From: Sophora flavescens
Taxonomy: Eukaryota; Streptophyta; Magnoliopsida; Fabales; Fabaceae
DNA length: 64,000 bases
Assembly: GCA_030762895.1 (NCBI GenBank)
Contig: CM061064.1
Coordinates: forward strand, 136,383,847 to 136,447,846
Direction: 5' to 3'
Made by a program: the position numbers and the translations under genes. The notes below the pieces were generated by a model. It was not told where the DNA came from. It did no database searches and saw only the letters and a list, made by a program, of their open reading frames with translations. Positions within the stretch are counted from its first letter, which is position 1. Every line of letters begins with the position of its first letter. Shown here piece by piece: positions 23,220 to 34,341 of this stretch.

Positions 23220-23577
23220 TGGGTTTAGCCCGCCTTTGGGCCTGCCTTACTGGTTTAGCTCCATCCTCCAATAGAATTCTGTGCATACATCTGGAGGGGC
23301 TAATTCCTGGAATGTCAGCTAAGGTCCACCCAATAGCCTTCTTGTGCTTCTTCAGAACCTCCAATAGTTTTGCTTCCTGGTAAAAGTCAAGGCTGGAGGA
23401 AATGATGACTGGAAGATTTTCATTCGTCTCCAGGTAGGCATACTTCAGGTTCCCAGGAAGTGGCTTGAGCTCTAGGGAGGGTGGCTGCTCAACGGATGGT
23501 ACATTGGGAGTAGCCATGATGTCAAGGACTTCTGCTGAACAGACAGCTTCACTCTCACTATCACTATCACCCTGCAA
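23185..23577 (-). pseudogene. Athila polyprotein linker before RT
   Basis: A 130-codon frame carries the conserved stretch between protease and RT: LELKPLPGNLKYAYLE, LPVIISSSL, LLEVLKKHKKAIGWTLADIPGISPS and CMHRILLEDG. The frame is lost near 23190-23220, where RT takes over in another frame. Upstream, a stop (near 23612) separates it from the protease frame. Confidence 0.88.
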
Positions 23578-23610
23578 AGTTGAATCAAGAAACTCAGCAC
23601 AAACAACACA

Positions 23611-24612
23611 CTAGTTAGTGTCAGTACAGTTAGTACATGAATATAAATCATCAAAACCAGAAATAAATGGAAAATCTGAAACAAGGTCCTCATGGGTATC
23701 ATCAATAATCTCAGAAAGCAACTCTAATTGGAAAACAGAGTGCTCCTCCAATGGATGTTTCATAGCATCAAAGATGTTGAACTTTGCCACAATATCACCA
23801 AACTCCATAGACATAGTCCAATCATTAACATCAATTTTAGTCTTGGTTGTCTTCATGAATGGTCTGCCCAAGATTATTGGTGATCTACTGGAATGTGTCT
23901 CTCCTGCCATGTCCAGGATGTAGAAGTCAGCAGGGAAGATCAAATCATCAACTTGTACCAGCACATCTTCTACCATTCCCATGGGGCGGGCACTGGTCCT
24001 GTTGGCCAACTGGATGGTGAGACCTGTATACTGCAATGGCCCAAGATCAAGGTTATGAAAAATAGATGTAGGCATGACATTTATAGAGGCTCCCACATCC
24101 AGCATGCAATTTTCAAATCTTCTATCCCCAATAGTGCATGGAATAGTAAATGTGCCCGGATCCTTGCACTTTTGTGGTAGTGCCTGAGTAGGGGCTAAAA
24201 CAGCAACTCTTTCTGGTGTAGGCTTAGACTGGATAAGAGCTGAAACATTTATTCCCAAATCAATTCTCTCATTATTCTTCAACTTCCTCTTGTTGGTGCA
24301 TAGATCCTTGAGAAATTTTGCATACTTGGGCACCTGCTTGATCACATCCAAAAGAGGAATATTTACAGCTACCTTTCTGAACACATCTAAAATCTCCCTT
24401 TCCTTGTCTTCACCACCAATCTTCTTATTTTTCTGAACTCTGTGTGGGAAGGGGATTGGTGGTATGTATACTTTCTCAACCTCAACATCAACAGTAGGCT
24501 CAGGAGTTACCTCAACAGTTTCTTCATCTTTTCCAGAGGCTGCCTCAACAACTTTTCCAGATCTCAGAGATATGGCACTCACATTAGGATTGGAGGCATT
24601 GGGATTTATCAC
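23611..24612 (-). pseudogene. Athila protease region
   Basis: The frame starts within the linker (AISLRSGK) and includes PPIPFPHR and FLKDLCTNKRKL. The retropepsin-like core has CMLDVGASINVMP as the active-site DxGAS box and a second ILGRPFM box. It overlaps the gag frame by a few bases. The sequence shows that gag and this frame were once continuous, with a single-base slip near 24650 separating them. Two stops lie between here and the RT linker. Confidence 0.9.
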
Positions 24613-25946
24613 TGTTTGTGCCGGCAGTTGGTTTGTCCCTTGAGCTTGCTGTATGTTAGCTGTCCAACCTGTGTATGCAAAGCCTGAATGCTAGCATTTG
24701 TTCGCTGCTGAAACTGTGCATGTGAGGCCTGGAACTGTCCTACTTGCTGCTGAAACTGGAGATTGGTTGCAGCCATTTGCTTGACCAAGTCTTCTAATGA
24801 AGGTCCAGAAGGTGCAGAAGTGGTCACTTGAGGAGGATTCTGAGGTGCCATCGGTTGTTGTTGGGATGAGTTCCCATACCGAAGATTAGGATGATTCCTC
24901 CAATTGGGATGGTACCTATTTGTGGAGAGGTCTGGAGTGTTGTACCGGTTCTGGTTATTGCTTTGATTATAAGGATGGACTGCATAAGCCTGAGACAGAT
25001 CAGTGACGAACTCTTCCTTCGGAATGGGGCATGCATCATACGGGTGCTCAGGAGAGTTGCACATGCTACACAACCTTGCAGGCTGAACCCTATCTATTGC
25101 CAATTGCCTTACAAAAGAAGTGAGCTCATCCATTCTATTCTCAAGGGCCTGGTTGGACGAAGAGCTATGGACCTCATGCACACCTCTTGTCTCAACAGAA
25201 TTTCTCCTGGTAGTAAACTGCTGGGAATTCAGTGACATATTTTCAATGAGTTGCTTGGCAGCAGCTGGGGTCTTATCAACAAGCGCTCCCCCACTAGCAG
25301 CATCCAAAATATTCCTATCCATCGGCAGTAACCCTTCATAAAAGTACTGGATAAGAAGCTGTTCAGAAATCTGATGCTGAGGGCAGCTGGATACCAAATG
25401 CTTGAATCTCTCCCAATATTCAGCCAACGACTCATTTCCTTGTCTGATGCCACATATTTCTTTCCTTATTGACGCAGCTCTGGAAGCAGGAAAATATCTC
25501 TCTAAGAAAACCCTCTTCAAATCATTCCAGGTGGTGATAGAGTTCGGCTCAAGATATAACAGCCAATCCTTTGCAGCTCCCTGGAGTGAGAACGGAAAAG
25601 CTTTCAGCTTGATGCTATCCTCAGTTACTCCCTCTGATCTCGAGGTTGTGGAGCAGACAACCTGGAATTCCTTCAAGTGCTTGTGTGGATCCTCACCTGC
25701 AAGACCATTAAACTTTGGCAACAAGTGAATGAAACCAGATTTTAATTCAAAAGGAGTATCAGCACCAGGATATGCAATACACAAGCCATTGTAATTTACA
25801 TCAGGGGCAGCAAGCTGTCTTAATGTCCTTTGATCACCCATGTTTTCAAAAACAGTTTTAGAATTAGAATGACTACTAGTGCTAGCCCGAATTTCTCTAC
25901 GGCGTGTGTGCAGTGTTCTTTCAATTTCAGGATCAAAATCACACAA
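24609..25946 (-). pseudogene. Athila gag
   Basis: A 445-codon frame begins MCDFDPEIERTLHTRRRE. The gag core contains FPFSLQGAAKDWLLYL, ITTWNDLKRVFLERYFPASR, and WERFKHLVSSCPQHQ. A CSMCNSPEHPYDAC knuckle-like motif follows, then a Gln/Asn-rich tail (LQFQQQVGQFQASHAQFQQ). A slip near 24650 puts the last residues out of frame, so the ending here is not the original one. It is otherwise the most intact coding frame in the window. The DPEIER motif and core are shared with the gag at 1-1651. Confidence 0.92.
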
Positions 25947-26044
25947 TTCAGGGCAATTAGACCTAGTAGCCAGACCAATTCAAAACAAAAACGAAAATAA
26001 AAGAAAGAAAAGAAAAATAAAATGTGAAGAATAACAAACAAGAG

Positions 26045-26062
26045 TCCCCGGCAACGGCGCCA
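26045..26062 (-). other. Primer-binding site, tRNA-Asp type (Athila element)
   Basis: The minus strand reads TGGCGCCGTTGCCGGGGA, the full consensus, five bases from the LTR edge at 26068. Confidence 0.93.
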
Positions 26063-26067
26063 ATTTT

Positions 26068-27340
26068 TGGTCGCGCTGTCGCGCACGCGCCAAAAAGAAC
26101 GAGCGGTTTTTAAAACTGTAGTTTAGGGCGACAACTCGGATGTCGTCTCACAAGGACTCTTGTAGTGTTATTTATCACAAAATTCTGTTTTGGGGGGGGG
26201 GGGTGGATTGGAATGCAAATAAGAAACAAAGCAAAGCAAAGCAATGAAAACAGAGCAGTTGAAAAGATTATCAAATAGCTAAAGACGATTAATCCATTGT
26301 TCTCGATTTCCCAACTATCATAGGTTCATGCAATTTCCAAGACCTAAGCAGATTCTAATCCCCTCCCGGTTGTAGCAACAATTTACAAGCGAAACCACTA
26401 CTACAGATATATGTCCCTATTCCCGAATTAAGCAAGCGGGGTTAAGCCCTTCGTGAACTAAGCGAACACGAAATGTACACACGTGAATTAAGCAAACGCG
26501 ATTAATTATAGGAACATAATATCACCCAAAATAAATCAATACAACACAATATACTCCTGAATTAAGCAAACAGAAATATATAGCATGGCATTGAAAAGGG
26601 AAAAGCATACAAAACAAGAAATACAAGAACCTCAAGTGTAGTGGAAATCGATTACAATAGAATAATCCTAGAAAATTAGTTCTCCATGAAAAACGAAAAC
26701 ACACAGAAAAATGTAAAAAACTATGGAGAAGCAAAAGTCTTTTCAATCTGTCCAGAACAACCTTTTATAATTATTCAGAAATTCAGCCCACTCGCGAGGC
26801 GAGCCCTAATTCGTGAGACGAATATTGTGAAGAGTCAGCAACCTTTGGCATTCTCGCGAGGCGAAGAACGGATCGCGGGGCGAAGAATTGAAGAGTGTTC
26901 TTATTACGCCCGTTATGAACATCAGGGGCCAACCGTGATGCTTTCTGACTTCCATGATCGCGAGGCGAAGAAGTTATTCGTGAGGCGACCCCGAGAGCTT
27001 GCATATTTCTGGAACAATCATCCTTCAGGGTCGCGAGGCGAGGTGCTGTTCGCGGGGGCGAACCAGAGAGGATGATATTTTTACTGTTCTGCTGGCTTTC
27101 AGGTTCGCGAGGCGAATCCCATGTTTCTTTATTCCCTCAACTTCTACTTAACCTGAAAACAACGAAATATCCATAAGTGCTTTATTTGACTCAAAACTGG
27201 CTAAATTAACCTAAAACTACTTTAGAGACTCAAAACCTTTCTTGAGGACAGTCTAATCTAATTTGGGTGAAAATAGGATATAATTTGCACAAAACCCTGG
27301 TCATACTAGCCATAAAACTAGATGAGCCAGAGGCTTATCA
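26068..27340 (-). repeat. 5' LTR of the Athila element
   Basis: It matches 17756-19051 almost throughout (1273 bp). It has a shorter G run (about 13 at 26191-26203) and lacks one CGCGAGGCGA copy near 27100. The LTRs differ at scattered single bases, implying moderate age. Confidence 0.9.
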
Positions 27341-28287
27341 ATGGGAACCCTAAGATCAACATCATTAAGTAAGTTGATTTCAATAGATTTTAACATGATC
27401 GAGGCAAAACATCGTTAAATAAAATCTAAGGGGATGATCAGAGGTTTGTAGTTAAGATGGATTGTACGAGTTTAGAAGTAAAAGGAAAGTTTCTATACTA
27501 GTTTCACCTAAGTTGATTCGAATCGAAAGAGATAAACTCTCACGTCATCTAAATTGTTAGGAAAATTCAAAGTTGATGAGTTGGATAATCATACCTGGCA
27601 TGTTGTATTTTGATTTCAGTTGACCTTGAGAAGTTTTATGGTGTTTTGATTGGAGACTTGCAATATGCAATGGTATATAATCTGGAAAAGTAGACTATGT
27701 TCAGAAGGGTTAAGACTACAATTGGATACCTGGAGTAAGAAGTTGATGCTTATTGCGATAAAGTTAGTTTTGATCTTAGTAATGACTATGAGAGTTAGAT
27801 GTGTGGAAAGCAGTTTTCTAGTGGATCATTAATTTGAAAATAGAAACGATTAAGTTTTGATTTTGATCTTCATGTAGGAGGAATTGAGATAAAATGTCCT
27901 AGACATTGAATATAATGTGGTGGTAGAGAATTTCGAGGATGAAAGGGAACAATGTAAGAATTCATTAGGTATATGGAGTTAGCAATAAGAGGAATGAAGT
28001 GACTAGAAATACAACATAGAATCTTGGATAGGAATTGATGTGTGAAAGATTAAGGAAAAATTGTTAAGTACGGGAAGTATGGATTGAGGATAAGGGATTA
28101 AATTTTGAGGATAAATAGAACGAATAATAAGTATGAATTTTGTTATTGAGTTTCAAATGTCATCTAAGGGAAAGTGAAATTCGGGAAGTACAATGTTGGA
28201 TCTTGGGAGTAAGATGTAATTACAAGATCCTGTCTAGTTTCGAGTCACGAAATTTAGAGGACGAAATTTTTTTTAGTGGGGTAGTAA
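27341..28287 (+). pseudogene. Continuation of the 20 kb element's eroded interior
   Basis: No frame can be read. The last 250 bp ('gaattttgttattgag…tgttggatctt…') resemble the region before the 3' LTR at 55800-55974, which belongs to another Tekay-like element, so this is the 3' end of pol plus the polypurine tract (TTTAGTGGGG at 28272-28281). Confidence 0.6.
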
Positions 28288-31200
28288 TGTAACACCGCAG
28301 TTTTTACCATTTCTCAATATCGGTAAAATATATAAGTTTATATTATTTTATTGGAATAATAATTATTTTGGACACTAAGTTTTGTTATTTTATGACGCTT
28401 AATCTTGAGTAATTTATTTATTCTTTTAAAAGTTATTTTATTGCGTGCGTTAACATTGTACACGCTTACTAGACAATAACATTATGTTATTGTCACTATT
28501 AGTATTTATTAAGAAAAATATTTTAAACATTATGATTGAAAGAAAATTATTTTCATATTTTACTCTATTTAATTTTATAATTGAAAATAAATTGGTTTGA
28601 CATTAATCAGAGATAAAATGTTGGACCGTGGATTTTTTTTAGTTGATCAATTCAACTATCAATCTCTACTTTATTTCAAATTTTGAAAGTATATATTTTT
28701 CACCCTTCATTTTTAGATTCAAAAACCCAAAACATGTTTATTTTAGATTCAATATTTATCACTCATTTTTGTACCTAGTACTAACTAAAAGGGTTAAAAA
28801 CAATAATATCTCTCCTCTCCCCCTTATGAACGCACGACCCCCCCCCCCCCCTCCCTTCTTCTTTCTCTTTTTCATTCCTTTCTTTCTTCTTCCTCCTCCC
28901 CTACAAAACTCCCAAGACAAAATCTCTTCTGCTTCCATCTTGCACAGTTGTACCACCGCCCAACTCTGCCCCTACCGTCGACCGCAACTCGTCGCACGAG
29001 GAGAAGACGACGTGCCTTACGTCCCTGCGCGCGTTGCCGGAGTCGCCGCTGTCTGGCGCCAAACCACCGCCCTCTGTCACGGTAAGCCCCTTGCACCACC
29101 TTCCATGGTGGTTTTCCACCATTTATGTGCATCTTTAGTTTCTTTTCTTCTACTCTTGAACTCGCTTTATTTATGGTTCATGGCTGCTACAAGATGCTCC
29201 ACTGCCACCATGTTGGACCACCTACAGCCGTCGTGCTGCCCTTCTCCTTGAGTGGGTAAGTGAAACCTCATCTATTTTTACTCAGATTCAAGAAAATCCC
29301 CAAATTGATTTTGAAACCCTAACCCTAGCTCTTTGATTTCATCTTATAATCTGAAATTAAAAGTTGTTTTTATGCAAATTGGGACTATGAATTTGTGTTT
29401 CCCAAAGCCAATTTCATTGTTCTTTGGCTAGATTGGATTTTCCCCAAATTTTGTTTAGAAACCCTAAACCCAAATCTGACTCTATTTGAAATTTGTTCTA
29501 TTTTTATAAAATTAAGTACTTAAATCAATTTGGACTAAGTGTTGGATGATGAGAAATTGATTTCTAAATTTTCTGGTTGTTGAAAATGCTTGGACTCCCT
29601 CGCTGGGACATTGATTGTGTTTGTCTTGCATTGAGAAGCATGTTTTACGTCATTGGGAACTAATAGGAGTTAACTGCACAAATTTCAAGGTGTTTAAGGA
29701 ACTCGAGGCATCATTGAGAAGGAAACGAACTGTTGAATGCGCTAAGGAAATGATCTTTTTCTAGTCTACAAAGGTAAAGAGAGTTTACCTGAAGAGTTTT
29801 AGTAGTTAAATACTTATTGTCGTGTTTGAATGTATGTAAAATTTAAATCTTTGTAATGATGTCAGGCTTGAATTGTTCAGAGTTTGATTGGAGTTTTAAT
29901 GTTATTGTTTGTTGATTATATTACTGTTTTGCTTCACTGTGATTGGTTGATGGAATGACACTGGTCATTGCTTGTTAATGAAGATTAAGACATTAAAGTA
30001 CCTTAACTCAAAAATATCGAAAATGTTGTGTTTTGTTTTCTTTTGAAAAATGAGAAGAAAATCCTAAATGATGAAAGTGTGAAGATAGAACAAAGTTAGT
30101 AAAGAAAAAAATGGGAAATATCAAAATTCATGAAAAGGTTTAAAGAATTTTTGAAAAGAAAAGCCTTTTGAAAACAAAGATTTTCTTTTAGGTTTTACCA
30201 AAAGTTGTTCAAAAATGGAAACATTTAGAGAAAATGCTCTCTTTGATAAATCTATTTACAAGAGCTTTGTATTTGTTTCTAAGTTGAGAAAAAGATTTCA
30301 GTGGTTTCCTAAGTTTTCAGAAAATGGATTTCTAAAAGAAAACAGTTTTAGTGAAATAGTATTTCTAAGAACGAAAAGTATTTATGATAGAAAAATTTAG
30401 AAACTCTTGAACTTTTGTTTTTCGAATTAGTTTTCACTGAACGAAAACCTCTGGAAATAGAGAGAAAAAGAAAGGACCTAGTGCTCCGGATTGATGGGCT
30501 AGAGTTGTTGTTTTGAGTTTTGAGGAAAATAAAGGACCTAGTGCTCCGGATTGACGGGATAGCGTTCTTGTTTTGAGTTTTGAGGAAAAGAAAGGACCTA
30601 GTGCTCCGGATTGACGGGCTAGAGTTCTTGTTTTGAGTTTTGATAAAGTAGAAAGGAGCTAGTATTCCGGATTGACGGTCTAGAGTTCGAATTATAGTTT
30701 CGAGGAAAGATAGAACCTAGAATTCCGAGACGTCAGACTAGTGTTCGGTTGTGAAGGAGATTGTGAGTCATGGGTTTTAATGATAAAATCCTATGTGAGT
30801 ATTAAAGTTTAATTTAATACTTGATTAAAAGTAGTCGAAAGCGTAAGCCTTAACGAGGAAAGTACGATGCGAAAAAGAAAATGAAAAACGAGAACACCTT
30901 GTTTTACATGCATAGTTTGGCTTATATGCCGTTGTGGCAAACATGCCATTGTGTATCGAGCTACGGTTTCACAATGGGTGCACTGACAAACTGAATAGTT
31001 ACGGACCAAAGACGGCTCCTTTAGTTTTTGGGTCTTCATCGACATTCGGGTTCGAACTCCACGAAATGCTTGGGGTTTTGCAACCTCTTGTCGTGGAAAT
31101 CGGCTACCATGCTCGAAATGTACTCAATCAGGAACTATTATGTATTATTTAGGTGAGATACGATACCCCAGAACAATTCGAGATTGGACCTAAATTGAGA

Positions 31201-32180
31201 GGCCGACCCAAACGCGCGAGACAATTGTGTTATGGGCATTATCGCGATCCTATCATGCTCGGCGAAGGGAAGTTAGGATCTCCGGAGATAGTGAACTAGA
31301 TAGTGAATATTTAAGTGACATGAAATGTTTTACAAAATGCATTTGATTTTCGGGAATGGATCCTTGTGTTTATGGTTATGATATATTGCATGTCATTGTG
31401 TGAGAGTCATGTATGTGACGGCTATGATAAAACTCATATGCCGGTATCTCACCTTTGCATTATTTCTATTTGGTTTCTTTTCTGGTTATTTTGGGTTTGT
31501 GTACAGATGTTGCAGAGAAGTTCTCAGCTTCACTCGGGGATATTAGTCCCAATCCTTGAAGATGTCTGATGTTAGTTTTAATGGTGAGAACCATGGGGTC
31601 TTCCCCCAGGAATATCTTTTAGTGCGACCAGCTTAGTTTATCGAGTAAATTTTATTTGGAGAAAGTCATAGTTTTAGGTATTATGACCCTGAGAGTCTGT
31701 TAATGGATTACTGTTATGCGTATGTATGTTTATGGCTCGGAGAGCCTCTATTGTGGATAGGATGTTTATGGCTCGGAGAGCCTTTCTTTTGGGGTGAAAA
31801 TATAAATATTTTAACGGGTGTTTTTATTTTGGGATGTTGAAATTACAGAGGAAACTCTGTCAAAATTTTTGTAAAAGGTATCGATCTATATTCAAGTATG
31901 TTTCTAAAGAATATAGATTTGCCCGGCTATGATTGTAAGCATGTGCACCGGTTACGGCTTAGGTTTTTGGGTCGTGACAAATTTATGAAAATGTGGAGTT
32001 AGTATCTTATAAAATAGGTTTAAGTTTTACCACAACCGCAGAAAAAATTTTATACCCGCTTTCATGACCTATAGAAAATTGCACGAGATATTTTCCGAAA
32101 GCAACCAACAAATATTAATTTATTTTAATTGGTTATTACGAAATTGAGTTAGTCATGTAACGCCCAAGGAGGGAGTTACA
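28288..32180 (+). repeat. 3' LTR of the 20 kb element
   Basis: It runs from TGTAACACC to AGTTACA (3893 bp), followed by the TTGAG duplication. It includes four 60-bp tandem units starting near 30474, 30534, 30594 and 30654, and the same inverted-repeat-rich block as the 5' LTR (30700-31300). Confidence 0.92.
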
Positions 32181-32870
32181 TTGAGCCTCTACCAGAAGTC
32201 CCACCAAATGGACCTCTGACTCCTATCATCTTAGTACCTGGAGGGATTCTTGATGTTGATGAGGAGGATCCTGAGTAGGATCCAGTTGAGGACTCAGTCC
32301 ATCATTCCCCAGATTATGCAGTGGTACCTAATGTGGGGGTAGATGTGGCGGCGTTCTCTCCGGATTCACCTCCTCCTAGTGAGGTAGTCTATTCCGGACT
32401 TCCTAATGGTTTTCTGTAGATTGACCAGCTGTAGGGTAGTGACCTAACTATAGGATGGTGGGACTTTTGTTAGTCTGAAATCTGGCTGCGAAGAGCCTTC
32501 TTTTTGGGTTGTAGTAGTTCAGACTCCTTCTAGGTTTGTTTTAAGCTTTTCTCGTTTTAGTGTCGCTTTGTTTTATCTTCTAACTGTGTGACTGTGACTA
32601 GTGACTTGGTACGATAAAGGTCGGCTGATGTATGATACTATGATGCATATGTGATATATATCAACGTGTGTATGTTAATGATGTTGTATGTCCGCTTAGG
32701 TAATAATTGTATTAAAAGAAAGAAAAAAATTTACCACCATTTTCTAAAGGATAAGTAATTAGAAAATTATATTGTTTCCGAAAGTAACCAGCAACAATTA
32801 TTTTAAGTTCACTTGAGTTATTTTTCCGCAATCGAGTTTCTTTAAATGTGATATCCCGGGAAGGGGTATC
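32181..32870 (+). repeat. Old LTR of a Tekay/Del-like element, right part
   Basis: This continues 9614-12029 after removal of the 20 kb element. 32186-32424 carries the second half of the split open frame, with stops near 32276 and 32417. The end 'atatcccgggaaggggtatc' near 32870 looks like an LTR terminus; Ty1 gag remains follow at once. Confidence 0.55.
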
Positions 32871-33770
32871 GAACATTGGAGGAAGGCTATCCTCGACAAC
32901 ATGCCATGAAAAGGAAGGACCACAAAAGCAAAGACTCATATGTGCAGAAAATAGAAAACATTCTCAAAGTGACTCAAAGAGATTTGGAGGTAATTGATTC
33001 TAAACTCAATCCTTTGAATGACAAATGGTTATATGCATACAATAACTTGTATGATGAACTTGTGAGTTTAGAAAATAAGAAATTGAATTTCTTGAAAAAT
33101 ATTGCTTCCATTGAAAGTCATTTAGAAAATCTGAAAAATGCTTAAAAATCAAGTTGAAGAGTTACTTCATGAAATTGAAAGTACAAAAAGTTCTACATAT
33201 GTACAACCTTCATATGAATTTTTTTTTACAAAAATTAAAAGGGATGTAACATGTAATTAATGTGGAAAGTTAGGACACATTTCTCATATGTGCAATTATA
33301 GGAAAAACCATTTTATGATAAATAAATTTTTTTGGGTGCCAAAAGGCACAAATATCATGCCCACTAACCCACAAGGACCCAAAATAAATTGGGTACCAAA
33401 AGGTTTCTCTAGTGTTTCAAATTTACAGGAAAAGTTCAAAGATGAGAAACAATCTAGCTTGGAAGAAGAGGTGACATCAAGAAGAATGCTTCACTATATC
33501 AAAAATGCAATTATTACCAAAGGAAGCAAAAATCTCTCGATGAAAAAGTCAGAGAAGAAAAAGATAGACGATGGAAAAGCTAGATTCAAAGTCAAGTAAA
33601 ATGGGTAAGAAAGGATAATCTTGTGAGTTCACACAACGAGGTAACTTTATCATCTACTTCCTTTACATGCTTAAATGCAAAGCTCGTTAAACGGAGGTAC
33701 GTTGATAAAGATAGTCACATGAAACCAAGAAATATTCCATGCAACAATCCTAACTTGAAAATGATTATTT
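32871..33770 (+). pseudogene. Sirevirus-like Ty1 gag remains
   Basis: An 89-codon frame (32876-33145) is Lys-rich and helical, with SYVQKIENILKV and LENKKLNFLKNI coiled-coil-like repeats. A zinc knuckle follows at 33252-33293 (C-N-stop-C-GKLGH-ISHM-C, with TAA in the second codon after the first Cys). The paired WVPKG repeats (FFWVPKGTNIMPTNPQGPK, INWVPKG) are typical of this Ty1 branch. Protease, integrase and RT are missing; the next readable Ty1 part is the RNase H tail at 37558. Confidence 0.75.
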
Positions 33771-33840
33771 GTTTATGAAATTCTTTCAAGATGTTGTATG
33801 AAATTTGTGCTAGATGATATGTATGTGTTTGTATGTTGAT

Positions 33841-33953
33841 TGATTACTATAATCGATTAAGATAATCGATTAAGATAATCGATTATAGGGTGATCCTAGA
33901 AAATTCACAGAAAACAGTAGGCACATAATCGATTAAGATAATCGATTATGCTA
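33841..33953. repeat. ATAATCGATTA palindrome cluster (left)
   Basis: Three copies of AATCGATTA lie at about 33850-33882 and two at about 33926-33950, in an A+T-rich stretch of the decayed Ty1 element. The same motif recurs at 37797-37982 and in the 3' LTR at 45122-45345. Confidence 0.85.
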
Positions 33954-34341
33954 CGAAATCTATCATTATTTGAAAAGTTATTATTATTTTTACTATTTTC
34001 TCAAAATTTGATTTCAGAATTAATAAGTGATATTATTCATGAACATACTTTATTGGAAAATTTATTTTTTATCATGAATAAACATACCACATATTTTCAA
34101 ATTGAAAATCATTGAATTTGTGGTAATAAATCCTCTATGTTGATTGATTTGAAAATTTATTAAAGGAATGATTTTGTAATTAAGATAATCAACGTAAATT
34201 TTAATAATATTTCTTTTTAGTGAAGTTTTCAAATTTCGAATTCATATTTCAAATTTCTTCATCCTTGAAAAAGCTACGGTGATATGTCTTGAATTGTGAT
34301 ATAATTCATAATTAGATGTTATTAAGAAATCAATTTCTAAT
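33954..34341. other. A+T-rich Ty1 interior, no genes
   Basis: Nothing coding is seen. The stretch resembles 36613-37550 in wording (repeated 'gattgatttgaaaa', 'aatcaac'), so it is decayed, internally repeated element sequence. It ends with the left 18-bp target duplication of the retrocopy (34324-34341). Confidence 0.6.
34324..34341. repeat. 18-bp target duplication, left copy
   Basis: AAGAAATCAATTTCTAAT here is repeated perfectly at 36595-36612, immediately after a poly(A) run. The two copies bracket the ABCG retrocopy. Confidence 0.92.

Larger units (their letters stand above)
17756..27340 (-). mobile_element. Nearly complete Athila-type Ty3 element (9.6 kb)
   Basis: On the minus strand: 5' LTR 27340-26068, primer site 26062-26045, gag 25946-24609, protease 24612-23611, RT and RNase H 23577 to about 22000, integrase to 20555, a 1.5 kb untranslated part, a polypurine tract, and 3' LTR 19051-17756. 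Flanks share ATGG (17752-17755 and 27341-27344). This is consistent with a 4-bp duplication, or a 5-bp one with a mismatch. Gene order and tRNA-Asp primer are typical of Athila. A handful of frameshifts and stops prevent expression of a full polyprotein. No env-like frame is seen. Confidence 0.92.
12030..32180 (+). mobile_element. 20.15 kb Ty3 element with 3.9 kb LTRs (Tekay/Del-like), nested
   Basis: Complete outline on the plus strand: 5' LTR 12030-15944, tRNA-iMet-type primer site 15949-15960, eroded interior, purine-rich tract before 28288, 3' LTR 28288-32180, and TTGAG duplications outside. Without the Athila element nested at 17756-27340 the interior is only about 2.8 kb, less than one LTR. 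Only pol scraps can be read. The primer site and TGTAACACC-type LTR ends fit the Tekay/Del branch of chromoviruses. The two LTRs are plainly alike along their length but have many single-base differences and indels, so this copy is older than the 5.2 kb element. Confidence 0.9.
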
